Shown: in pieces, positions 44,120 to 52,831 of the stretch
How the letters are laid out: each line of letters opens with the position of its first letter
Numbering within the stretch: position 1 is the stretch's first letter
Source of the DNA: Sphingobacterium sp. HMA12
GTDB lineage: Bacteria; Bacteroidota; Bacteroidia; Sphingobacteriales; Sphingobacteriaceae
Length of the DNA stretch: 64,000 nt
Assembly (NCBI RefSeq): GCF_002933815.1
Contig: NZ_BEYR01000001.1
Location: forward strand, 1,220,691-1,284,690
Reading direction: 5' to 3'
Notes under the pieces: model-generated
Seen by the model: the letters and a program-made list of their open reading frames with translations, nothing else
What the model was told of the DNA's origin: nothing
Database searches by the model: none
Position numbers and translations under genes: made by a program

Positions 44120-46781
44120 GTATCTACTGTTTTTGTTCCTTTGGCCCGGCATTATTTTGTCACATGCACAGGCTCAGCTATCCGTCCATGGATCGGTGAC
44201 TTCCAATGGACAGCCTGTCGGCAGTGTACGGGTAGAGCTGCGCTTATCGCGGGATTCGGGTTTATTGGCCTATACCTTTACCGATGGAGCGGGGCGATAT
44301 CGCCTGGCTGCAAAACAGCCGGGACCGCAGGTTCTGTCCTTTCAGGCATTGAGCTATGTGCCGACCGAACGGGAAATTGATATCCGTAGGCCCGATACAA
44401 CAGTCAATGTGCAGCTGATTGCGGGTGGGATAGAGCGCCTGGCCGAAGTACTTGTCCATGCAAAGCGCCCCTATATGCTCGGGAGGGATACAATTGAGCT
44501 GAGTGCAAAATCATTTCTGCAGGGTGATGAACGTACGGTCGAAGATTTATTAAAGAAGATCCCGGGACTGAATGTCGGTAGCGACGGAAGTATCAAGGTC
44601 GGTAATAAGGAGGTCGAGAAGGTGATGGTCGAAGGCGATGACCTCTTTGAAAAGGGCTATCGGCTGCTGACACAGCATATGTCGGTACAGCCCGTGGATA
44701 AAATCCAGATTCTACAACGTTATTCCAACAACAAACATCTGAAAGGGATCGAGAATTCGGATAAGATCGCCCTTAATATCCAGCTCAAGGAGGACAGTAA
44801 GAATCAATGGGTGGGATCGGTCGCAGTTTCGGCCACCCCGGCCGGAAAACAGTATTATCAGGCGAGCGCCAGCTTAATGAATTTTGGCAAGAGAAATAAG
44901 TATTATCTACTGGGAGCGGCCAACAACAATGGTGTTGATGCCGTAAGCAGTATCAATCACCTGTTGTATTCAAGCCAGACCGACGAACCGGGACAGATCG
45001 GCGCAGGAGCGGTGACACCCACGCTGATCGACAACATGCCGGCTTTTCCCGACTTTGATTACAAAAGAACGAATTTCAACAACGATAAATTGCTTTCATT
45101 CAATACCATTCTGAATCCGACGAAAAAGCTGAAGGTCAAGTGGCTCGGCTTTGTCAATCCGACAAAGAAATCCTTCTACCGAAATATGGTACAGGATTAC
45201 CATATCGAGGATCTGCAATTTACCAATACCGAAAACTATGAATTCAACAGGCATATCGACAATTATTTTTCGAAATGGGAACTGCAGTATGATCTTAATC
45301 AGAAATCCACGCTGACCTACTCCGGTAATCTGGGATCGCTCCAGAAACAGGATGTAGGTAACCTCTTGTTCAATGGCATCGGCAGTACCGAACTAACGGG
45401 TAGTAAAGGAAACCTGACCAGCCACAATCTTAGCTATACGCATAAATTTTCCGAACGTGAGGTTCTCGTCAGCTCAGCACGCTGGATCCGTCAGCGGTCT
45501 CCGGTCGATTATAGCATAGACAAGTATTATTACGAAGACCTCTTTCAGGTCGGGAACATCGCGGCCGTGAGCCAACATATCGAAAATAACCTGGATTACC
45601 TTGGCCTGACATCGCACTATGTCCGGCGGGCAAAAAACGGAAATTTTATGGAAGTCGCGCTGCTCAACGAATATAAGGAGCAACAGCTCGAAACTGTACT
45701 TGCCCTAAACCGGGAAAATGATACCCCGATCCATCCTGCAGGCTTTTCCAATCAGATTGACCTGCGGTCCAATCAAACGGGTATCCTAGCGAAGTATACG
45801 GTAAAGCAAGGGAAATGGGAGTGGACACCAAAAGTACAAGCCTGGTATATACATAGTCGTCTCGACCGGGGCGGAGATACCCAGAACAGAAATAATTGGC
45901 TGATCACACCAGGGCTATCGGGGAAATGGATGCTGTACCCAAAGGGAAAATTAGAAGCCCAACTTTCCTTTCAACAAAAAAATACGGAGCTATTGGATAT
46001 TGTTCCCAATTATTACAGCACTGGGCTGCGCAGCTTTATCAAGGGATTGGATAAGATGGCGACATTAAACAGCTCTGAGGGTATGTTGACCTATACGCAT
46101 GGGAGCATGACAGACCGTTTTTTTGCTAACCTTTCCCTGGGCTATACCACGATGTTTGATTACATCAGCAATCAGAACGATATTGGCGTCAACTACAACC
46201 TGAATGACAAGATCTTACTCAAAGACAGAAAAGACAGGTTTTATAAATTGCAGCTCAATTATTATGTAAAGACCTTGGGCGGAAATATCCGCTTGGATAT
46301 TGGCGGTAATTCTTCGGGTTATCAGGCCATGGTCGTTGGCGTGGGTGCACGCCAGATACAGCTGTTCGCACAGGAGTATGCGCTATCATTCCGAAGTGCA
46401 TGGAGGTCAAGGGTCAATATCTACACGGGCTACAGCATACAATCTACCGCTTATACCAGTGAACGAAGGGATCAGCTAAAAAATACCAAGGCTTTTATGC
46501 ATGTCTTTTTGAATATGGGTAAAGGGCTGCAGGCAAACCTGAAAAATGAGTCCTACCGTTTTGGTGATTTTCTCGGTACTGATGCAAAAACGTATTATTT
46601 TTCCGATTTTTCGGTCTTTTACGAGGCCAAAAAGATCCGGACTCGGTTTGATATCACCGCAAAAAATATACTGAATACACGCCAGTTCAGAAATGCCGTG
46701 GTGACGGACACCTACCGTAGCATCACCGAATATCGGCTTTTGCCTAGGTATATTGCTATAGGTGCTGAATATAGTTTTTGA
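44112..46781 (+). CDS. TonB-dependent receptor-like outer-membrane protein (CarboxypepD_reg type)
   Basis: An 889-residue barrel protein with signal peptide. Residues 20-100 are a carboxypeptidase regulatory-like domain (VHGSVTSNGQPVGSVRVELR), then a plug with LLKKIPGLNVGSDGSIKVGN and KEVEKVMVEGDDLFEKGYR. The rest is beta-barrel, ending IAIGAEYSF. This group differs from SusC and has no SusD partner; it pairs here with the GLPGLI gene. It probably imports or secretes a peptide or metal complex; the substrate is unknown. Confidence 0.92.
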   Translation: MNRYLLFLFLWPGIILSHAQAQLSVHGSVTSNGQPVGSVRVELRLSRDSGLLAYTFTDGAGRYRLAAKQPGPQVLSFQALSYVPTEREIDIRRPDTTVNVQLIAGGIERLAEVLVHAKRPYMLGRDTIELSAKSFLQGDERTVEDLLKKIPGLNVGSDGSIKVGNKEVEKVMVEGDDLFEKGYRLLTQHMSVQPVDKIQILQRYSNNKHLKGIENSDKIALNIQLKEDSKNQWVGSVAVSATPAGKQYYQASASLMNFGKRNKYYLLGAANNNGVDAVSSINHLLYSSQTDEPGQIGAGAVTPTLIDNMPAFPDFDYKRTNFNNDKLLSFNTILNPTKKLKVKWLGFVNPTKKSFYRNMVQDYHIEDLQFTNTENYEFNRHIDNYFSKWELQYDLNQKSTLTYSGNLGSLQKQDVGNLLFNGIGSTELTGSKGNLTSHNLSYTHKFSEREVLVSSARWIRQRSPVDYSIDKYYYEDLFQVGNIAAVSQHIENNLDYLGLTSHYVRRAKNGNFMEVALLNEYKEQQLETVLALNRENDTPIHPAGFSNQIDLRSNQTGILAKYTVKQGKWEWTPKVQAWYIHSRLDRGGDTQNRNNWLITPGLSGKWMLYPKGKLEAQLSFQQKNTELLDIVPNYYSTGLRSFIKGLDKMATLNSSEGMLTYTHGSMTDRFFANLSLGYTTMFDYISNQNDIGVNYNLNDKILLKDRKDRFYKLQLNYYVKTLGGNIRLDIGGNSSGYQAMVVGVGARQIQLFAQEYALSFRSAWRSRVNIYTGYSIQSTAYTSERRDQLKNTKAFMHVFLNMGKGLQANLKNESYRFGDFLGTDAKTYYFSDFSVFYEAKKIRTRFDITAKNILNTRQFRNAVVTDTYRSITEYRLLPRYIAIGAEYSF

Positions 46782-46957
46782 AGCTGATAAGAATATAGAT
46801 AACTCCTGTACATTTACTACCAATTATATAAAAATTAGCTGATATTATATAAGGTATATTGATTTATAAATCAGAACTTTGTAGGGTATTAATTGATCAT
46901 TTCGAAGGTTTGTCCATCCGAAGACAAATGCAGAGATGGAGATGAAAATTAGATATC

Positions 46958-48337
46958 ATGAGAGCGGTTAAGTATTTTGTAGTTATTTTATTCTCTATTC
47001 TCTCCGCTGCGATCTGCGCGCAGGATATAAAAATAGGTGCAGAAATCTCAACAGCGCTAAAGGACAATATCTATCTGTCCAAGCTGAATTACCCAAAATC
47101 GGTCGCCAGGTTCTACACGGACAATTATTCAGGATATAGCTGGACAGATAGCCTACAAAGGCAGGATCAATCGGAAATAGCACTCGCTCTGCTGACACGG
47201 GCTGACCATTATGGACTGTCGCGCGCTGATTACCATTTGGAAAGTCTTTCATTTGAAAAGTTAAAACAATGGCGGGATTTTCCTTCCGAAAAGAATCAGA
47301 AGGAAAAAGCCTCGTTTGATATACTGCTGACAGATGGCCTTATTACCTTTATGAATCACCTTCATTTTGGAAAATATAATCCGCTGTACGATTCATCTAC
47401 CCTTGATAGCAGCAGAATCAATGGATTTTGCGCGGATGAGCTATTGTCAACAGCCCGAATGCAGGCGGATTTTCAGGGAGCAATACTTAAGGCCCAGCCA
47501 AAGATCAAAGCTTACAGTGATTTTCAGGCTTACCTGGATCGTTCCTATACTGCGAATAATGGTATGACTGCTCAAGCGGAATTGGGCAAGATCATCATTA
47601 ATATGGAACGTCTTCGGTGGATTAGCACCCAAAGTGACAATTATATCATGGTAAATATCCCTTCCTATACACTGGAATTTCATCAGGGAGACGAGATATC
47701 CGACTTTAAGGTTGTGGTAGGAAAGCCCGCAACAAAAACGCCTGTTTTGGAAAGCGAAATCAATTACTTTTCAACGGCACCCGACTGGCGGGTGCCACAA
47801 AGTATTTTCCTCAATGAAATACTACCCGAAATTTTGGAAGATCGGAGCTATCTCGCTGATCATAATTACACCGTCTATGACGCATCGGGCAATGAAGTCG
47901 TCGTGAATGCATCAACACGCAGACAGATCGCTAAAAATCCTTATAGCTACAGTATAAGGCAATCATCTGGGCAGGACAATGCCTTGGGTGCAGTCGTATT
48001 TAGATTCCAGAATCCGCATGCGGTATATATCCATGATACCCCTCAGAAGCAATTTTTTGGTCGCGGGAAAAGGGCACTCAGTCATGGCTGTGTACGTGTG
48101 GAAAATGCCGACCGCCTCGCCGCTATGCTATTATCATATGATGGTTCAGAATACAAAATTTCAGCGCTTGAGAACGCAATACTATCTTACGAAAAGAAAG
48201 ATTTTGTACTGAGCAAGCCCATACCGATTATAATTACTTACCTGACCTGCCTAATAAAAAACGGTAAGCCTACGTTGTACACCGATATTTACCAATTCGA
48301 CAAGCCACTGGAAGCCCGGTTTGATCAAAATAAATAA
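46958..48337 (+). CDS. L,D-transpeptidase (YcbB-like)
   Basis: A 459-residue exported protein (signal ending SAAICAQ). An N-terminal domain (residues 30-200) with NYSGYSWTDSLQRQDQSEIA is followed by the YkuD catalytic domain. The active site is HDTPQKQFFGRGKRALSHGC with His376 and Cys378, then VRVENADRLA. It makes 3-3 crosslinks in peptidoglycan or attaches proteins to it. The size and lid layout are of the LdtD/YcbB type. Confidence 0.93.
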   Translation: MRAVKYFVVILFSILSAAICAQDIKIGAEISTALKDNIYLSKLNYPKSVARFYTDNYSGYSWTDSLQRQDQSEIALALLTRADHYGLSRADYHLESLSFEKLKQWRDFPSEKNQKEKASFDILLTDGLITFMNHLHFGKYNPLYDSSTLDSSRINGFCADELLSTARMQADFQGAILKAQPKIKAYSDFQAYLDRSYTANNGMTAQAELGKIIINMERLRWISTQSDNYIMVNIPSYTLEFHQGDEISDFKVVVGKPATKTPVLESEINYFSTAPDWRVPQSIFLNEILPEILEDRSYLADHNYTVYDASGNEVVVNASTRRQIAKNPYSYSIRQSSGQDNALGAVVFRFQNPHAVYIHDTPQKQFFGRGKRALSHGCVRVENADRLAAMLLSYDGSEYKISALENAILSYEKKDFVLSKPIPIIITYLTCLIKNGKPTLYTDIYQFDKPLEARFDQNK

Positions 48338-48629
48338 TGACATCAGCACAGCAGAGTATCCGTTGCCCAGCTTAAATGTATTAAAATAAATTGTTACTCC
48401 TCAGCGGAAAGTGATAAGGATCATAGCAAAGAATAGCGGTGATCATGGCCTGAAAATTATTATAAACCTAACTTTAACGTATCAAACCGTCGATTATGAA
48501 AACTATATAACTAATTAAGAAAAACTAAAACCCACTTTATAAAAGTGAAATTTTGACGAACATATTCTAAAAAATCGTGTTTTCTTATAGAGTCAGTAGA
48601 TAACCGTTTTTATATTAAGCAATTTCTTT

Positions 48630-51125
48630 ATGAGATATAATATCCCCAGCCATCTTAAAGGTCTCAGCCAGGAGGAAGTAAATCAGGCTAGGACAAAATA
48701 TGGGTTTAACCAGTTGGCGGCAGGCCATAAAAGTACCTGGCTGGAATTGCTTTTGGGAGTTTTGAAAGAGCCCATGCTGATCTTACTGATTGTTATTTCA
48801 CTGATCTATGTGATTGTGGGCGACTATGCTGAAGCAGCTTTTATGTTGGTAGCAATTGTGGCGGTCACTGGGATCTCGTTTTATCAGGACAACCGTAGCA
48901 AGAAAGCGTTGGAAGAGCTTGAAAAACTCAATGAGCCCCTGAGTGTGGTCATCCGCGATGCGCAGGTGGTCAAGATTCCAACACGGGAAATTGTTGTAGG
49001 TGATCTTTGCGTCACAGAAGAAGGGCGCATGATAAATGCAGATGGAATTATAGTGCACAGCAACGATTTTTCGGTGAACGAGTCGTCCCTCACAGGAGAG
49101 AGTTTCTCCGTGTTCAAGGATAGTACGACAACCGATAATTTAGTTTACAGCGGCACAATAACAGTGTCGGGACTTGCTGTTTTTCAGGCACAAAAGATAG
49201 GCAAGGAAACGCGCGTCGGCAAAATTGGCGAATCCATTCGAACGATAAAAGAAGAGATCTCGCCTTTGCAGATCCAGATCCAGAAATTTGTCAAAGCAAT
49301 GGCAATCGTTGGACTCGCTATTTTCCTGTTGGTTTGCCTGTTTAGTTATTTGGATACGCACAATATCGTAGGGAGCCTGCTCAATGGGCTGACATTGGCG
49401 ATGTCTGTACTACCCGAGGAGATTCCTGTCGCATTTACAACATTTATGGCCCTGGGGGCATGGAAGCTCATGCGCGAGGGTATTATCATCAAAAGGAGCA
49501 GTATTGTAGAGACCTTGGGGAGTACCACAGTAATCTGTACCGACAAAACAGGTACAATCACAGCCAATATCATGCAATTAAAAAACCTGTATGATTATCA
49601 TTCTAATAAGGTGTATGCTGAAGGTGAATTTGAGCACGAAGCACTTCATGAGCTTATTGACTATGCAATGTGGAGCAGCGAGCCTGTACCTTTTGATCCC
49701 ATGGAGATCACGTTGCATAAAATATACGAAAAAACGCAAAAAAATGATTTACGAAGGAGTTATCAACTTTTTCATGAATACCCGCTGGAGGGCAGGCCGC
49801 CCATGATGACCCACCTTTTTGAAAATAGTGAGCATGAGCGGATCATTGCGGCCAAGGGGGCACCCGAGGCGATACTCAGTGTTTCCCAGCTCTCCGAAGC
49901 CGATCGAGGTAAGATAAGGGAGGTGATTAACACTTTTGCTCAGCAAGGATATCGGATTCTAGGTGTCGCCAAAGCAAATTTTGAAGGAAATGACTTCCCT
50001 GCGAAACAGCAGGATTTTAAGTTTGCTTTTTTAGGGCTCACGGTGTTCTATGATCCACCCAAAGAGGGGATAAAGGAGGTCTTTCAGCAAATCTATGCTG
50101 CGGGGATCAAGGTAAAGGTGATTACCGGCGATAACGCCGAAACAACAAAGGCAATTGCATTGCAAGCAGGCATTATCAATGAAACTATACCTGTAAATGG
50201 TAGCGAAATCGTTGAGAATACCGAAGATGATATCATAAAGCTAGCTGAGCGCACAACACTATTTACCCGCATGTTTCCCGACGCCAAACTTGCGGTCGTC
50301 AATGCACTGAAAAAGAGTGGTGAGGTCGTGGCTATGCTCGGAGACGGCGTAAATGACGGTCCAGCATTGAAAGCAGCGCATATCGGTGTGGCTATGGGAA
50401 ATAAGGGTACCGAAATCGCTAAATCAGCGGCGGCATTGGTCATCACCAATGATGATTTGCAGAAACTTATTGTTGGCATCGCTGCTGGTCGCCGGATCTA
50501 TACCAATATCAAAAAGGCTGTGCAGTATATTATTTCCATTCATATTCCCATTATTCTGACGGTATCCTTACCCTTATTTTTGGGATGGATCTATCCACAG
50601 ATATTTACACCTGTCCATGTGATCTTTCTGGAACTCGTCATGGGGCCTACCTGTTCTATTGTCTATGAGAATGAACCCATCGAAAAAAATACGATGAAAC
50701 AACCTCCGAGAGCAATGGGAAAGACTTTTTTGAGTATCAGTGAATTGGGGATAAGCATTATCCAAGGGATAGTGATCACGCTTGGAGTCTTATTTAGCTA
50801 TCAGTTTACTGCCCAGCATGGCGGGAACGAAGAAAAAACAAGGGCGATGGTTTTCTGTACCTTGATCTTTGCAAATATATTGTTGAGCTATGCCAACCGC
50901 TCTTTCTATTATAGCATAGTCGAAAGCTTTAAGAATCGTAATTTTTTACTGTTGGGGATCTCTTGTGTTGTGCTTATCCTGCTATTTGTCATATTGTACT
51001 GTAGGCCGGTTGCTGCTTTCTTTGAGGTGACAGCCCTGAGTGGATCTGAATTGGCTATAGCGCTGGCTGTCGCAAGTGTATCGGTACTGTGGTTTGAAAT
51101 ATACAAGTTCATCAGGAGGATATAG
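48630..51125 (+). CDS. Cation-transporting P-type ATPase
   Basis: An 831-residue P-type ATPase. The actuator motif SLTGES is near residue 157, the phosphorylation motif CTDKTGTIT has Asp305, and the hinge MLGDGVNDGPALK is near residue 570. The membrane segment before it reads SVLPEEIPVAF, the P-x-E-I-P pattern of P-type II or III cation pumps rather than heavy-metal CPx types. No metal-binding N-terminus. The ion (Ca2+, Mg2+ or H+) cannot be set from this. It is a single gene preceded by 290 bases without genes. Confidence 0.95.
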   Translation: MRYNIPSHLKGLSQEEVNQARTKYGFNQLAAGHKSTWLELLLGVLKEPMLILLIVISLIYVIVGDYAEAAFMLVAIVAVTGISFYQDNRSKKALEELEKLNEPLSVVIRDAQVVKIPTREIVVGDLCVTEEGRMINADGIIVHSNDFSVNESSLTGESFSVFKDSTTTDNLVYSGTITVSGLAVFQAQKIGKETRVGKIGESIRTIKEEISPLQIQIQKFVKAMAIVGLAIFLLVCLFSYLDTHNIVGSLLNGLTLAMSVLPEEIPVAFTTFMALGAWKLMREGIIIKRSSIVETLGSTTVICTDKTGTITANIMQLKNLYDYHSNKVYAEGEFEHEALHELIDYAMWSSEPVPFDPMEITLHKIYEKTQKNDLRRSYQLFHEYPLEGRPPMMTHLFENSEHERIIAAKGAPEAILSVSQLSEADRGKIREVINTFAQQGYRILGVAKANFEGNDFPAKQQDFKFAFLGLTVFYDPPKEGIKEVFQQIYAAGIKVKVITGDNAETTKAIALQAGIINETIPVNGSEIVENTEDDIIKLAERTTLFTRMFPDAKLAVVNALKKSGEVVAMLGDGVNDGPALKAAHIGVAMGNKGTEIAKSAAALVITNDDLQKLIVGIAAGRRIYTNIKKAVQYIISIHIPIILTVSLPLFLGWIYPQIFTPVHVIFLELVMGPTCSIVYENEPIEKNTMKQPPRAMGKTFLSISELGISIIQGIVITLGVLFSYQFTAQHGGNEEKTRAMVFCTLIFANILLSYANRSFYYSIVESFKNRNFLLLGISCVVLILLFVILYCRPVAAFFEVTALSGSELAIALAVASVSVLWFEIYKFIRRI

Positions 51126-51415
51126 ATCGAATTTTTATGATTGAAGCAAAGCTTGTGGCGCTTACCGCTCTTATCACGGAGGTAGTGGATCACCGCAACG
51201 CTACTAACCTCAGTCAGTAGTTTTTCCTATTCCGAACAACAGATCTGCAGGGCATTATATAGTCCTCCGCGTTTCGTTTTTGCTGCTGACAAAAAAATAG
51301 GGCTATTTAATTAGAACTATTTAGGTTAACCTATTGTCTATCTTATGAAATCTCAAAGTAAGATGATATAAACCTATATTTTCTCAATCATTGCGGTGGC
51401 ACTAAACAATCAAAG

Positions 51416-51778
51416 ATGAGCAGAAAAATAATTATTTGCGATGATGAGCCCCTAATCTTAGATGTATTAGCTCTAGCCTTGACGAATGATAAAACCGATG
51501 TTATCGCAACAACAAAAAACATGGAAATAATGCCCCTTATAGATGCCGTTAGGCCTGATCTATTGCTTACAGATCTCCAGATGCCGCAGGTCTCAGGTGA
51601 TACAATCGTACGGGAGATTCGCAATTCGGAAAAATTCAGCCAGTTGCCCGTGATCATAATGTCGGCAAGCTTATTGGGCGAACAGTCCGCCAGAGACTGT
51701 GGGGCAGATGGATTCTTGGCAAAGCCCTTTGATCTGGATGAACTATATTTTTTGGTGGAAAAATTGTTGCGGGCATGA
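51416..51778 (+). CDS. Single-domain response regulator
   Basis: A 120-residue receiver domain. The acidic pair Asp9-Asp10, phosphoacceptor Asp53 in LLLTDLQMP, the Ser in MSASL and the Lys in LAKPFD are all present. There is no output domain, so it acts by protein contact or as a phosphate relay. No histidine kinase is encoded nearby. Confidence 0.92.
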   Translation: MSRKIIICDDEPLILDVLALALTNDKTDVIATTKNMEIMPLIDAVRPDLLLTDLQMPQVSGDTIVREIRNSEKFSQLPVIIMSASLLGEQSARDCGADGFLAKPFDLDELYFLVEKLLRA

Positions 51779-51830
51779 AAAACGGTGTTATAAAGCGAGA
51801 ATGGTCAATCGCGTTCCCGCTTTAAATAGA

Positions 51831-52235
51831 CTACTTTTTTGCAGCATTGTTCCAGAACGCATCTTCGTCTTCAATTTTCTCCGAAAACAACCAGACTTCT
51901 TTGATCTTGCCTTCTTCGATACGCAATAGGTCTATACCTTTCATGGCAAGTTGTTGATCTTCCCCGGTTGCTTTGAAATGGATTGCAGCTGTGACAAGGT
52001 TGGCATTGCTACTTAGGTAATCAATTGCATCAATAGCAAAAGTACCGTTGCTCCATTTCATAAAATTGCCCAAATGTGCGAATACGGCCTCTTTTCCGCT
52101 ATAGGTTCCAGACTGAATCCCTTCGCCTGGTTGATGCCATACGACATCAGCTGCAAATAAGCTGTCTACTGTAGCAAAGTCTCCTTTGGCTACAGCATCA
52201 AAATAGGATTGAACAATCATTACATTTTTTGACAT
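51831..52235 (-). CDS. NTF2-like/SnoaL-type protein
   Basis: A 134-residue protein with the NTF2-like plan: SYFDAVAKGDFATVDSLFAA then DVVWHQPGEGIQSGTYSG, with VWHQPG as a typical motif. The central strands (FAIDAIDYLSSNANLVTAAI) and the end (RIEEGKIKEVWLFSE) also fit. Such proteins include ketosteroid isomerase-type enzymes and binding proteins; the role is unknown. It is divergent from the HxlR gene, whose palindrome lies between them. Confidence 0.88.
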   Translation of the reverse strand: MSKNVMIVQSYFDAVAKGDFATVDSLFAADVVWHQPGEGIQSGTYSGKEAVFAHLGNFMKWSNGTFAIDAIDYLSSNANLVTAAIHFKATGEDQQLAMKGIDLLRIEEGKIKEVWLFSEKIEDEDAFWNNAAKK

Positions 52236-52299
52236 ATCATTTCTAATTTTAAAAGTGTGTAAAGATGCTACAAATGTCTAACTTAGCATACTAATATAC

Positions 52300-52326
52300 A
52301 AGTACCTACCTATAAGTAGGGTACTT
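52300..52326. promoter_or_regulatory. Inverted repeat, candidate HxlR operator
   Basis: AAGTACC (52300-52306) and GGTACTT (52320-52326) are perfect inverted arms 13 bases apart, and the inner bases (TACCTATAAGTAG) are also partly palindromic. It lies between the divergent NTF2-like and HxlR genes. HxlR/YodB-type regulators are known to bind TACT/AGTA-type repeats, so the fit is good. Confidence 0.65.
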
Positions 52327-52364
52327 ACCTCAGATTAAGAATAGCTGACTGTCAATTAGATAAA

Positions 52365-52682
52365 ATGAATATAAATATTTCGGACGAAAACTGCCCACTA
52401 CGCAAAACGCTTGAAATCATAGGTGGCAAATGGACCATGCTGATTATTTTCCAGATCAATGAACGGACGATCCGCTATGGCGAGCTGAAACGCTGTATCG
52501 TGGGGATCAGTGAAAAGATGCTGATCAGTCAGCTGAAGTTTTTATGTGATAAGGGATTCGTGCATAAAAAGTCTTTTGCGGAAATCCCGCCAAAAGTGGA
52601 ATATACGCTAACAGATATGGGAAAAGAACTGCTTCCCGTAATCAATCAGATCATACAATTCGGGCTAAATCATAAGTTTTAA
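52365..52682 (+). CDS. HxlR-family transcriptional regulator
   Basis: A 105-residue winged-helix protein: CPLRKTLEIIGGKWTMLIIF (Cys11 and the typical GGKWT), then RYGELKRCIVGISEKMLISQ (recognition helix) and YTLTDMGKELLPVINQII. HxlR proteins often sense electrophiles through the N-terminal Cys. It probably controls the divergent NTF2-like gene and itself. Confidence 0.94.
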   Translation: MNINISDENCPLRKTLEIIGGKWTMLIIFQINERTIRYGELKRCIVGISEKMLISQLKFLCDKGFVHKKSFAEIPPKVEYTLTDMGKELLPVINQIIQFGLNHKF

Positions 52683-52760
52683 TGGTTTTAGCTAAAGCTG
52701 AAAGGAGAGGTAGCTACAAGGGGGCTTGGGATTTTCCTTTAACTTGAGCATAAAGACAAA

Positions 52761-52788
52761 AAAGGCGTTTCCCATGGGAAACGCCTTT
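52761..52788 (-). terminator. Terminator of the minus-strand SusC/SusD operon
   Basis: AAAGGCGTTTCCC and GGGAAACGCCTTT form a perfect stem separated only by AT. On the minus strand it is followed by TTTTTTTGTC. It lies 43 bases past the SusD stop. Confidence 0.93.
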
Positions 52789-52831
52789 AAAACGAATAAT
52801 TAAATATATAAACAGAAGCCCGGTTTGTTTT

